IMG/VR virus record: IMGVR_UViG_3300025102_000090 | Coordinates: 1 to 38,944 of that record | Origin: a virus | Reading direction: 5' to 3' (one strand) | Length of the DNA: 38,944 bases | In this document: one piece after another, positions 25,750-33,286 of the stretch | How the letters are laid out: every line of letters starts with the position of its first letter | Numbering within the stretch: position 1 is the first letter of the stretch | Notes under the pieces: model-generated | Databases searched by the model: none | The model's input: only the letters and a program-made list of their open reading frames with translations | What the model was told of the DNA's origin: nothing | Translations under genes and position numbers: made by a program

Positions 25750-26699
25750 TATGTAAATTTTAAAGTATGTGTTCCTGAAGTCCAGGTTAACACTGTATAG
25801 TCTCCGTCTGTAGTGGCTGTAGCTCCTGTAGTAACATATGTATTACCAACAGTTAAAAATCTTATAATAACAATGCCCCCAGCTCCACCACCTCTTGACA
25901 TTCTTCTATTGCCATGAGTGCTGTGATAATAAGAAGCGCCACCTAATCCTCCTCTACCGTAATATGCATACCCTGTAGTACCATATGTTCCAGTTGCAGT
26001 ATAAGTACCACTTAAATTTTGGGAAATATCCCAATAACCATCGTTTATATAATAGCTTGGAAAACCTGTCCATTGAATTATTATAAATCCTGAGTTGCCA
26101 TCTACATCATCCCCCACAAGTCTAGCGCCTGGCCATGAAGCACCATATATAAGACTAGCACCTGTAATAGAACTAGACACCCCGCCTGGAGAACTTCCAC
26201 TTGCATTTATAGCGTGTCCATAATACGCACGCCCTGTGTGACCTCTTGCGGCCCCTATGCCACCTTGATAGCCCCCGTTTGTAGGGTCTGGTACTGCTGG
26301 CGCTGTGCCATTTGATGTACCACCACCATAGCCGCCCGTACCGCCACCACCTGCTCTAATGTCAATATTTTGGCCCACAAGACTGGTTGTTCCTGACTGC
26401 CCTCCTACCACTATATTGTAAACAGACCCTGTGCTAAAGCTTTGGGTTGTATGAGTAGGTGTGCCCGCTCCTGAAGACCAACGTATTTCGCCAGTTCCAC
26501 CACCGCCACCGGCCGACTCATAAGCTGGTCCATAGTTAGATGGGGAGTTGGCACAATTTCCGCCTGGTCCTCCGCCACCAATCATTAAAAAATCAGCTAA
26601 AACGGAACTTCCTCCTAATGTGCTTGTGATATTACCTTGGGATATATTTGCTGTTATATTACCAAAACTTACGTTTGGTGAAGTATTACCAAAACTCAT
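25749..26699 (-). CDS. Second polyglycine-rich tail adhesin (316 aa)
   Basis: The N-terminus has short imperfect repeats of the FGNxSxNVS / GNITANISQGNI type (residues 1-30). It is followed by LADFLMIGGGGPGGNCANSP and glycine clusters (GGGGGTGE, AGGGGTGGYGGG, GGLGGASYYH, RGGGAGGIVIIRFL) up to about 285, and a beta C-terminus GDYTVLTWTSGTHTLKFT. The glycine domain parallels the adhesin at 16959-17798 (LIVGAGGTGGGG and GGSGIVILRF), so the two are distant paralogues. Loops between glycine stretches are rich in Tyr, Trp and His (about 205-275), consistent with a receptor contact surface. Starts and ends with TAATG overlaps. Confidence 0.75.
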   Translation of the reverse strand: MSFGNTSPNVSFGNITANISQGNITSTLGGSSVLADFLMIGGGGPGGNCANSPSNYGPAYESAGGGGGTGEIRWSSGAGTPTHTTQSFSTGSVYNIVVGGQSGTTSLVGQNIDIRAGGGGTGGYGGGTSNGTAPAVPDPTNGGYQGGIGAARGHTGRAYYGHAINASGSSPGGVSSSITGASLIYGASWPGARLVGDDVDGNSGFIIIQWTGFPSYYINDGYWDISQNLSGTYTATGTYGTTGYAYYGRGGLGGASYYHSTHGNRRMSRGGGAGGIVIIRFLTVGNTYVTTGATATTDGDYTVLTWTSGTHTLKFT

Positions 26700-27124
26700 T
26701 AAAAAGTAATGTAAAGTTTATTGGGTGTTCTTTTGCCTACTGTATAATCTGTAGTGTTACTGGAGGTAAATGCCGCACTCATGTTTATAGTTACAGTGCC
26801 TGCTCCTTCAGCAGTAACGCTACCTTGCTTTTCAATATTAGTTTTTGAATCATCTGTAACATACACGACATCCCCATTAGCAAAACTATTTGCTAATATA
26901 TCTGAACTAGTAATAGTCAGTGAAGATGCAGATGAAGGCGCTGATGTAGCCCCGTTAGTTATTCTAAATGGAGCACCAGCTTCGGTTCCTGAATAAAAGG
27001 AAATATCTGATGCACTATTTGAATCATCTACATTTGTTGCTACAGTAGAAGATGTAGAAGCAGTAGCATTGTTTATCGGATTGTTTGCCGTAGCTCCTGG
27101 ATAAAAAGTCTTTATATCTGCCAT
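26699..27124 (-). CDS. Small beta tail protein (141 aa)
   Basis: Starts MADIKTFYPGATANNPINNA, similar in tone to the FYPGATxNNP/FFPAAxxNN starts of other proteins in this locus. The core SAPSSASSLTITSSDI, FANGDVVYVTDDSKTNI and GTVTINMSAAFTSS matches the protein at 25366-25749. It is inferred to be a beta-sandwich accessory or fibre-tip protein. The stop overlaps the start of the polyglycine gene by one base. Confidence 0.65.
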   Translation of the reverse strand: MADIKTFYPGATANNPINNATASTSSTVATNVDDSNSASDISFYSGTEAGAPFRITNGATSAPSSASSLTITSSDILANSFANGDVVYVTDDSKTNIEKQGSVTAEGAGTVTINMSAAFTSSNTTDYTVGKRTPNKLYITF

Positions 27125-27127
27125 AGC

Positions 27128-27442
27128 TTATGTTATTAGCCAACCAACAGTGCTATTCATATATAAGCATCTTATCGGTTGGTTATTTGTTATTGTTATT
27201 GTTTGATTTGAACTCTCTATTGTTGTTGACGCAACAGTAACCGTTCCTGTTCCAATCTTTTTCAAAACAACTTCATCACCAGCATTTAAGCTAGCGGAAG
27301 GTAGTGTTACGGTATAGTTTGAACTTCCGTCTAATACATTAACAGAATTAACATTTAATGTGGCTGTACCGTTTATCACACTTGCTGTAGCGTTGGTTAT
27401 TCCTAGAAGACCAGCGCTTGGTAAATCTATTTGTAGTCCCAT
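27128..27442 (-). CDS. Free-standing fibre C-terminal beta module (104 aa)
   Basis: The second half (NYTVTLPSASLNAGDEVVLK, TITITNNQPIRCLYMNSTVG, WLIT) has the layout of the C-terminal modules of the two long fibres: a TLPA strand, a GD turn, then a final aromatic strand W-(V/L)-I. The start overlaps the stop of the 709-aa fibre by one base. It may be a detached fibre domain, supplied separately as a cap or trimerisation aid. Confidence 0.65.
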   Translation of the reverse strand: MGLQIDLPSAGLLGITNATASVINGTATLNVNSVNVLDGSSNYTVTLPSASLNAGDEVVLKKIGTGTVTVASTTIESSNQTITITNNQPIRCLYMNSTVGWLIT

Positions 27443-29571
27443 TAGCTAATTCCATTTATTACCCAGCCATTTGCAGCATCAGTATAGAACAACTCAAATG
27501 ATGAGGTTTGTTCATCTAACACCAGCGAGCTGGTTCTCATTATTTTTTCTGACCCATTTGGGTTTATTGTCCACGTATATGCTGATTGTGTATAAATACC
27601 ATTTGCATCAAAAGCCGAAAGATTAGTAAACTTAATGCTATCCCCAGCTGTTCCTGCAGGAAGCGTTATTGTTCGATCTGCTGTTATATTTGAAAGTATG
27701 TAATATTTTTGCTTTTCAACAGTTGTATTTGTTGTTAAAGCACCACCGTAAGCATATCCTTGTTTCAAAACCACCTGTCCATTAGCTGGCGCAGTTTCTA
27801 TAAGATTTTCAAAATTTATAGATAATAAAGCAACATTTGTTAATGATGAAGGTGAATAATCATAAGTAGCCCCGTTTGCTGAAGCTAATATGCTTAAAGG
27901 ATTATGTGATACTGCTTTTGTAGATGGATCGTATTGTAAGTAATTAGGCTTAGACGCTTGTGGTATATCATTTAACTTTAATACTTCTGAATTTACATTA
28001 AACTCGCTAGTATTAATTACTATTACCCCATCCCCTTGTTTACCAAACGTTATACTAAGGTTTGTTTCATTTTCAGATATTATTTGATAAATATTTACTG
28101 TTGAGTCATTAATTAAGCCCCCAACAGATGGGAATGCCGTGCTGTATGTACTTTCTACAAAATACAACGCTTGATTTGCTGGTGCAGCATCAATCAAAGT
28201 TTTTATAGCTGTATGATTAGCAGAAGATAAAGTTATACTCGTTGCATTAGCAGTTATATTTATTCCTGAAAAACTTGCAGGGGATGTAGCCGCTTGAAAA
28301 AGTGCGCCATTACTTTGACGTATTCCGTAGAATAATCTTCCCATAGTAATACTACCTGACGGGCCAGCTAATGTTTCTGAAAGCCCTGGAAGAGCCGAGG
28401 CTACCCCCGATGCTAATTCCGGTAAATCGAAATAGTCAGATCCTATTTGTAATTTGGATAGTAAGCCTTGATCTGTTAAACCGGATAAGCTAGAAGGATT
28501 TCCTTCAACAGCTTTTATTTGTGCCCCAGTAACTACACCTGAAGAATTTTGTAAAGCAATACCTGTTGCGGACAATACGGCTCTTGTGCCGTCTGCTGCA
28601 ATTGCAGTAACTGTATTTTGTCCCATAACAGTTCTGCCGTTATTTGCAGTACCATCGGTATCTCTTACAACATCTGTAATAAATCTTGTATTGTTTGAAA
28701 TTATAGTTTCACCTGCACCAGAAATAGTAAGATTAGTGCCGTCTGTTCCCATAGATACATTAGGTGCAGTATCGCCAAATACAACTGTAGACTCTGAGTC
28801 TTTTAAATTTATAGCACCATGTACATTTAAATTTCTAGGGTCATTATTAGGATTATCTGTTCCTATTGTAACATCTCCTGAGTCTATAATTAAATCTCTT
28901 GTAATTTTTAATTTGCCAATTACTTGAGTTTCAATTTGTTGCGCTCCTGTAGAAAACGTAAATTCTGTAAACGCTACTTGACCACCTGTATATGTTTCAT
29001 TTAATGTAACATTAAAACACCAGTCGGTATATTTATTATTCCCGTTTACAGTATATTTGCTATCATTAGGAGCAGGGGAGTCTGAAGTAAATGTTGGCGT
29101 ATTATAAGATGTTACAGTGCCCGTGTAAGTGACACCCCCTAAAACGCCTGTAAATGTTGCTGAGTTTGTTGCAAAGTCAGCTAAATCATAATCTAAAGCA
29201 AATTGCCCGTCGTTATAATCTCTTATAATTAAAAAAACTTGGCCTGTGCCAAGTGTGTTTAAATATATATCAGTTCCGGTATTAACCGTTGAACTTTTTA
29301 GTACGACATTTGTAAGCACGGAACTTTTTAAAGTTCTTACAAGTGACTTTTCATATGCAGTACCTTCTCTGTTTACTGAAAGGAAGAAGCCTAAAGGAAC
29401 AGAGTCGGGTATATTATTTACAGTATTCCCGTCCCCGATTATATAAGTCTTTAGACTATCTATCGTATAATTTTTAGTTGCTAATGCGGATGAAGAATTT
29501 GCATCAGTACCCAAAAGCTTATCGCTTCCTTCGACAGTAGAGTCTATGGTATATGTACTGATTCTTGCCAT
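27442..29571 (-). CDS. Second long tail fibre (709 aa)
   Basis: The N-terminus MARISTYTIDSTVEGSDKLL, then GTD and the NYTIDSLKTYI helix, matches the N-terminus of the 1504-aa fibre (MARIQQYSTDTTITGGDKLV, then GND and the LFQISDIAAFF helix), so both probably dock at the same tail site. The middle contains beta-helix-like segments (KDSESTVVFGDTAPNVSMGT, TVMGQNTVTAIAADGTRA). The last 100 residues (NITADRTITLPAGTAGDSIK and SFELFYTDAANGWVINGIS) are the shared C-terminal module. A terminator-like hairpin lies at codons about 106-114. The start at 29571 overlaps the 45-aa gene stop by one base. Confidence 0.8.
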   Translation of the reverse strand: MARISTYTIDSTVEGSDKLLGTDANSSSALATKNYTIDSLKTYIIGDGNTVNNIPDSVPLGFFLSVNREGTAYEKSLVRTLKSSVLTNVVLKSSTVNTGTDIYLNTLGTGQVFLIIRDYNDGQFALDYDLADFATNSATFTGVLGGVTYTGTVTSYNTPTFTSDSPAPNDSKYTVNGNNKYTDWCFNVTLNETYTGGQVAFTEFTFSTGAQQIETQVIGKLKITRDLIIDSGDVTIGTDNPNNDPRNLNVHGAINLKDSESTVVFGDTAPNVSMGTDGTNLTISGAGETIISNNTRFITDVVRDTDGTANNGRTVMGQNTVTAIAADGTRAVLSATGIALQNSSGVVTGAQIKAVEGNPSSLSGLTDQGLLSKLQIGSDYFDLPELASGVASALPGLSETLAGPSGSITMGRLFYGIRQSNGALFQAATSPASFSGINITANATSITLSSANHTAIKTLIDAAPANQALYFVESTYSTAFPSVGGLINDSTVNIYQIISENETNLSITFGKQGDGVIVINTSEFNVNSEVLKLNDIPQASKPNYLQYDPSTKAVSHNPLSILASANGATYDYSPSSLTNVALLSINFENLIETAPANGQVVLKQGYAYGGALTTNTTVEKQKYYILSNITADRTITLPAGTAGDSIKFTNLSAFDANGIYTQSAYTWTINPNGSEKIMRTSSLVLDEQTSSFELFYTDAANGWVINGIS
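29229..29254 (-). terminator. Terminator-like hairpin inside the second fibre gene
   Basis: On the sense (minus) strand ACTTGGC and GCCAAGT form a perfect 7-bp stem around a 4-base loop, followed at once by seven T. It lies about 320 bases into the 709-aa fibre gene and encodes LGTGQVFL. The structure meets the usual definition of a rho-independent terminator, but in a coding region its effect could be partial (attenuation) or none while ribosomes cover it. Confidence 0.55.
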
Positions 29572-29708
29572 TATTTATTTTTTAATAAAGTTCCTTTAGA
29601 ATTATTTTTAACCCGTCTAGTTATTGGCACCATACAATCACAAATTGTTGTCTTGCAATCGCATAAATCTTTTCCTTTACCTAATAAACTTATTTTTTTA
29701 CTTTTCAT
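29571..29708 (-). CDS. Cys-rich small protein (45 aa)
   Basis: Small ORF starting MKSKKISLLGKGKDL, with stop TAA overlapping the fibre start (TAATG) and only two bases after the preceding gene's stop. It contains CDC-x4-CDC (Cys 16, 18, 23, 25), a four-cysteine cluster suited to binding a metal ion, within a Lys/Arg-rich sequence (TRRVKNNSKGTLLKNK). Cysteines are otherwise scarce in this region's proteins. Tight gene packing and the coupled stop support a real gene. Function unknown. Confidence 0.65.
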   Translation of the reverse strand: MKSKKISLLGKGKDLCDCKTTICDCMVPITRRVKNNSKGTLLKNK

Positions 29709-29710
29709 AA

Positions 29711-30067
29711 TTATGCGTCTGTTATTAGTGCTTCTATTACTCCGTTGACTTTAAGAGTATCGTTAGTAGCAAATTTGTATGATTGTTGTATTCCTTCAGG
29801 TGTTTTAAACATTATTACAGTATGAACAGCTGATCCTTTAGTTACAGTCATAGTTGCTGTAACACTATTAGGCCTTACCTTAACATCATATACTAACTTA
29901 GCAACATCTGTTTGATATGTTCCATTAGCAAGTTTGTCAGGCCCATTTGTCATAAATTCTCTTAATACAACACCAGTTATGGTTACACCATTTGATGGAG
30001 CAGCAGCGGAGTATGTCACTTCGCCTGTAGTTGCATTAACAGAAGGAGTTATAGCTAAAAATCCCAT
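29711..30067 (-). CDS. Small structural-type protein (118 aa)
   Basis: All-beta protein with no Cys, starting MGFLAITPSVNATTGEVTYS. It contains a conserved-looking VVLREFMTNGPDKLANGTYQ segment and ends GVIEALITDA. It sits between the winged-helix-like gene and the small Cys protein, at the top of the fibre locus. Composition suggests a virion surface or decoration protein. No family recognised. Confidence 0.6.
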   Translation of the reverse strand: MGFLAITPSVNATTGEVTYSAAAPSNGVTITGVVLREFMTNGPDKLANGTYQTDVAKLVYDVKVRPNSVTATMTVTKGSAVHTVIMFKTPEGIQQSYKFATNDTLKVNGVIEALITDA

Positions 30068-30070
30068 TTT

Positions 30071-30520
30071 TTATTTTTTTTGTTTGTTAAATTTTTTAAT
30101 TGCTTGGCTATATACTTTATCTATATACCTTTCGCGCTTCATTATTTTATTGCGCTTAGTAGACTCAGGTAAATTTTCTTCACCTATAAGTATTCTATAT
30201 ATTCTATTTATTAAATATTTTCCTTTGTAGCTTACTTTATATTTATTATGGTCTCCTATTCTTCCTTTGCCCATATGTACTTTTTCAATCCAACCTTGTT
30301 TCTGTAATCTATAAAACCTTGTTTTATCCCAAGAATAATATAAAGTCCCGTCTTTAAAGTCATTAATTGTAAAGTAAAAAATAGGATCTAAATAAAACAA
30401 AAGCTCTAAGTCTGCTACACCTAAATTATTATTAATACAGGCCCAACGTGATACTAATCTATAATTTTTTAAAAAATCTACTTTTAACTCTCCTCTTTCA
30501 ACAAAATCAGATCGATCCAT
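30071..30520 (-). CDS. Winged-helix-like DNA-binding protein (149 aa)
   Basis: The central part (about 25-110) reads like a winged helix of MarR/PadR style: a helix with NNLGVADLELLFYLDPIF, a following helix-turn-helix with YYSWDKTRFYRLQKQGWIEK, and a wing with GKGRIGDHNKYKVSYKGKYL. The C-terminus is strongly basic (RNKIMKRERYIDKV and AIKKFNKQKK). It follows groES with a one-base overlap (TAATG), so it is probably made together with the chaperonins. It could regulate late transcription or be a virion DNA-binding protein. The helix-turn-helix is judged by eye only. Confidence 0.6.
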   Translation of the reverse strand: MDRSDFVERGELKVDFLKNYRLVSRWACINNNLGVADLELLFYLDPIFYFTINDFKDGTLYYSWDKTRFYRLQKQGWIEKVHMGKGRIGDHNKYKVSYKGKYLINRIYRILIGEENLPESTKRNKIMKRERYIDKVYSQAIKKFNKQKK

Positions 30521-30771
30521 TATAAAATAGCAACTACGTCTTTAAGAGCTATAACTTTGTATAGTTCATCGCTATACTCTATATCGTGGCCTGAAACTTT
30601 ATCGTATAATATTTTTTGCTTTTCTTTTATTACATCTGGTCCAGATGACATTACAATTCCTTTGCGGTAGCGCATTTCTTCATGCTTGTCCGCAAGCTCT
30701 AACCCTCCAGCTGTTTTTTTAATATTTTCAGCTATGTCTTTTATAATTATGTAATTGCCTATTGCTATCAT
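30520..30771 (-). CDS. groES: GroES-type co-chaperonin (83 aa)
   Basis: Short cpn10: an N-terminal strand IGNYIIIKDI, a mobile-loop candidate KKTAGGLELADKHEE (18-32) with GG-LEL in place of the bacterial GG-IVL contact, then YRKGIVMSSG and a C-terminal YKVIALKDVVAIL strand that matches the cpn10 ending. At 83 residues it is about 14 shorter than bacterial GroES, mostly in the roof/loop middle. It would cap the GroEL ring encoded immediately upstream; its ATG overlaps the groEL stop (ATGA). The order groEL-groES is opposite to the usual bacterial operon. Confidence 0.85.
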   Translation of the reverse strand: MIAIGNYIIIKDIAENIKKTAGGLELADKHEEMRYRKGIVMSSGPDVIKEKQKILYDKVSGHDIEYSDELYKVIALKDVVAIL

Positions 30772-32351
30772 TCTTCTCTAACATTTGAAATTACACAATC
30801 AGTGGAAAGGATAGTAGCGGCTACAGATACAGCATTATTTAAAGCTGTCTTTGTAACAAGGAGCGGATCTACAATACCACGATTAATCATGTCTTTAATG
30901 CACCCGCAGGTAACATCCACACCTTCGCCCCATTTGTTTAAACTATATGAAGCAGGTTCTAAACCAGCATTTTTAAGTATTTTGGTAAAAGGCGCGGCTA
31001 AAGCTGATTTTAAAATTTCTAAACCAGTTAACATTCCACCGTTTAATTTCATAACACCTGTATCCATAACAGCTGCATGCGCCAATGCTGATCCACCCCC
31101 GGGTAATATGCCTTCTTTTTTGGCAGCACGAACGGCGTGTATAGCATCATCTACTCTGTCTTGTTTTTCTTTTAGCTCTACTTCAGTATCTGCGCCTACA
31201 AATATTACTGCAACGCCGCCCGATAATAAAGCTAATCGATCATTTAAATGTTTAGTCATTACATGATGATCTTCTTTTTCAAGAACAGTTTTTAAATACT
31301 TAATTCTGTCTTGTACTTCTTTTGGCTTATCATTAACCATAAGTACAGTACCATCTTTATCTGAAAAGGCTTTATCAGCCGACCCTAACATGTCAGGGGT
31401 GATTGCATCAATTGAATCACCCAGCGTTTCATCAAAAACTTTTGCACCGACAAGCAACGCTAGATCCTCTAGTATATCTTTTCTTTTAAGTCCAAAACTT
31501 GGAGGGTCTATAACGTTGACCTTAATGTTGCCCTTTACCTTATTCATGGCTAAAGCCGCTAGCGGTTGCGACTCTAAAGGAGCAACAAGGAGCATTGATC
31601 GATTGGACTGTATCGCATACTCCAAGATGTCTTGAATTTTTCTCATGTTTGGAATATCCGAAACACTTAAGAAAATTAAAGGATTGTCTAGTTCAGTAAT
31701 CTCTTTTTCATTATTAGTATAAAAATGAGGACTTTTGCTTACTGAACCTATTTTTGTGCCTTGTACCGCTTGCACATAAGTTTCACTAGTAGGAGAGCTT
31801 TCCATAGTAACAACCCCATTATCACCTGCTTGATTGAAAGCTTTAGCTATTATATCGCCAAGCTCTACATCATTATTAGCAGATATAGTTGAAACCTGCA
31901 TTAACTTTTCTTTTTCTATAGGTATAGCCTTTTCATCTAGTATTTTTATAATATGATCTTTAAAAAGATCCATACCTTTTCTTATATCTCTAAAAGAATG
32001 CTCATACCCTTTTGCTGAATAGTAATAGTCAATGATGGCTTTTGTGAGTACTATAGAGGTAGTTGTACCATCGCCTGCTACAGCTGCTGTTTTTTGTGCA
32101 GCTTGCTTCATCATAGATACTGCAAGATTTTCTATAGGATCTTGAAGTAATATGCTGTTTGCAACAGTTACACCGTCTTTTGTAACCTGCGGACCTCCGA
32201 AGTCATCTTCTATAATAACAGTTTTACCGCTGGCCCCAAGTGTTGAGCCAACGGCATTTGCTATCTTATTTATTCCATTAATTAACTTTTCTTTTGCCTC
32301 GCCGTCAAAATACATTTTTTTAACAAGCTTAGGCCCACCGAATTGTGCCAT
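30768..32351 (-). CDS. groEL: GroEL-type chaperonin (527 aa)
   Basis: ATP-driven folding chamber subunit. Visible signatures: FGGPQVTKDGVTVA (51-64), GDGTTT (93-98), SANND (157-161), an apical domain with FGLKRKDILEDLALL (286-300), EVELKEKQDRVDDAIHA (390-406) carrying the catalytic Asp equivalent (D402), and PGGG (417-420). D59 and D94 match the nucleotide-site aspartates D52 and D87 of E. coli GroEL. The protein ends at STDCVISNVREE, without the Gly-Gly-Met tail that lines the bacterial cavity, and has 527 rather than about 548 residues. The apical substrate-binding face differs much from bacterial forms. It leads a groEL-groES-winged helix unit among virion genes, so the likely clients are phage structural proteins. 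Confidence 0.95.
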   Translation of the reverse strand: MAQFGGPKLVKKMYFDGEAKEKLINGINKIANAVGSTLGASGKTVIIEDDFGGPQVTKDGVTVANSILLQDPIENLAVSMMKQAAQKTAAVAGDGTTTSIVLTKAIIDYYYSAKGYEHSFRDIRKGMDLFKDHIIKILDEKAIPIEKEKLMQVSTISANNDVELGDIIAKAFNQAGDNGVVTMESSPTSETYVQAVQGTKIGSVSKSPHFYTNNEKEITELDNPLIFLSVSDIPNMRKIQDILEYAIQSNRSMLLVAPLESQPLAALAMNKVKGNIKVNVIDPPSFGLKRKDILEDLALLVGAKVFDETLGDSIDAITPDMLGSADKAFSDKDGTVLMVNDKPKEVQDRIKYLKTVLEKEDHHVMTKHLNDRLALLSGGVAVIFVGADTEVELKEKQDRVDDAIHAVRAAKKEGILPGGGSALAHAAVMDTGVMKLNGGMLTGLEILKSALAAPFTKILKNAGLEPASYSLNKWGEGVDVTCGCIKDMINRGIVDPLLVTKTALNNAVSVAATILSTDCVISNVREE

Positions 32352-32365
32352 TTGATTTGATTTGA
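32351..32365 (-). repeat. Pentanucleotide repeat at the groEL start
   Basis: Three copies of TCAAA (minus strand) run directly into the groEL ATG. The leader has no Shine-Dalgarno. It may give an unstructured ribosome landing site, as expected for leader-poor Bacteroidota translation. The groEL leader from 32352 to 32379 is only 28 bases. Confidence 0.5.
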
Positions 32366-32379
32366 TTTATATAATTGTA

Positions 32380-32682
32380 TTAACAATTCCATTTGCGTCT
32401 TGCAGCTCTACCTCTTTCTGAGGTCCAGCTTTTAGATCTCGCACAGAATGACTTTCTGCGTTTTGCAGCTTTACTTCCTTTTTTAAGTTTGGAAGGTGGT
32501 GTTGTTACCGCAGTCTTTAGTTTACTGCCAGGATTATCTTTACGATATTTAGCAACACCTTTACGGGTCATTCCGCCACCGGCTTTTTTCCCTCTACCAC
32601 CGCCTTTTTTAACTTTAGAATAATATCCTAAAGACTTCTTTTTAGAAGGGGCTGGTGGTTTACGTCTTTTTTTAGCAGGCAT
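32380..32682 (-). CDS. Very basic small protein with Cys-containing C-terminus (100 aa)
   Basis: More than a third of residues are Lys or Arg. The N-terminus is MPAKKRRKPPAPSKKKSLGY, followed by GGGRGKKAGGG, a MTRKGVAKYRKDNPGSKLKT segment and the C-terminus KRRKSFCARSKSW...RAARRKWNC. From memory, the last motif recurs in small basic proteins of marine phages and giant viruses, but I know no function. Likely binds nucleic acid, perhaps as packaged internal protein or as nucleoid-like protein. It lies 28 bases upstream of groEL. Confidence 0.65.
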   Translation of the reverse strand: MPAKKRRKPPAPSKKKSLGYYSKVKKGGGRGKKAGGGMTRKGVAKYRKDNPGSKLKTAVTTPPSKLKKGSKAAKRRKSFCARSKSWTSERGRAARRKWNC

Positions 32683-32687
32683 TAGCC

Positions 32688-33053
32688 TTAGATAAATGAT
32701 AAAAAGTCTGCTGCACCAATTTTTTTCTTTTCTTCCGTATCACCTCCGCCTCCACCGGCGCTTGGAGGAGCTTGGTCTCCGGACATTGCAGATGCTAATG
32801 CATCTCCATCTTTTTGCCCTTTTTCAAAAGCCGCACCCATTTGTTCGTAGTCGCTAGGTGCATTTTTAGCCAGTTCTGCTTTAGCGCTTTCTGTTTCGTA
32901 CATAGCGCCAGGAGCAGTAAGCGGTGCTCCAGCCATTTTATATAAGTGAGATGATTTTATAAGATTTGAATCTTTTTCACTAATATTGCCTTCGGTGTCC
33001 CTTTGCTTGGCACCCATTGTCATTTTAAATTGATTGTTAATAGCGTTGTTCAT
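32688..33053 (-). CDS. Hypothetical small protein (121 aa)
   Basis: Soluble, low-complexity C-terminal half (AMSGDQAPPSAGGGGGDTEE, then KKKIGAADFLSFI). The N-terminal half contains NQFKMTMGAKQRDTEGN and SHLYKMAGAPLTAPGAMYET. The gene start overlaps the stop of the preceding basic-protein gene by four bases (ATGA). The disordered Gly-rich linker plus short C-terminal hydrophobic anchor suggest a virion linker or scaffold-type peptide. No family recognised. Confidence 0.6.
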   Translation of the reverse strand: MNNAINNQFKMTMGAKQRDTEGNISEKDSNLIKSSHLYKMAGAPLTAPGAMYETESAKAELAKNAPSDYEQMGAAFEKGQKDGDALASAMSGDQAPPSAGGGGGDTEEKKKIGAADFLSFI

Positions 33054-33286
33054 TTTTTTTCTCTTTTAGTTCCTTTCCCGTCGTTTCCGCGGTTTCGTTT
33101 AATAGTTTTAAATTTACGGTCTTTATGATCATAGTCTTTACCGGTCAGAGAACGCCCCGCCTTCTTTGCAGCTCTACGTTTTTTTTGGCTATCCGCTTTC
33201 TTCCATTTGCGGGCTTTTGATTTTGCATAACGCAAATCTCTTTTAGCCTTAGCCGCTCGGGCTCTTTGGGTTAGTTTCTGACTCAT
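33050..33286 (-). CDS. Very basic small protein (78 aa)
   Basis: About half of residues are Lys or Arg: MSQKLTQRARAAKAKRDLRY, then KKADSQKKRRAAKKAGRS and LTGKDYDHKDRKFKTIKRNR. The GKDYDHKDxxFKxxKxNRG segment is of a kind I recall from other marine phages. The DYDHKD piece recalls HNH nuclease starts, but the rest of an HNH motif is missing. Coupled at both ends (TAATG upstream, ATGA downstream). Likely nucleic-acid binding or internal virion protein. Confidence 0.6.
   Translation of the reverse strand: MSQKLTQRARAAKAKRDLRYAKSKARKWKKADSQKKRRAAKKAGRSLTGKDYDHKDRKFKTIKRNRGNDGKGTKREKK

Noticed and set aside
30802-31266. 154-codon plus-strand ORF opposite groEL
   Set aside because: Antisense to a fully conserved GroEL frame, with Ser/Pro/Thr-rich shadow composition.
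33050-33286. HNH endonuclease reading of the DYDHKD motif
   Set aside because: Only a short Asp-His piece is present; the second His/Asn and zinc-finger cysteines are missing.
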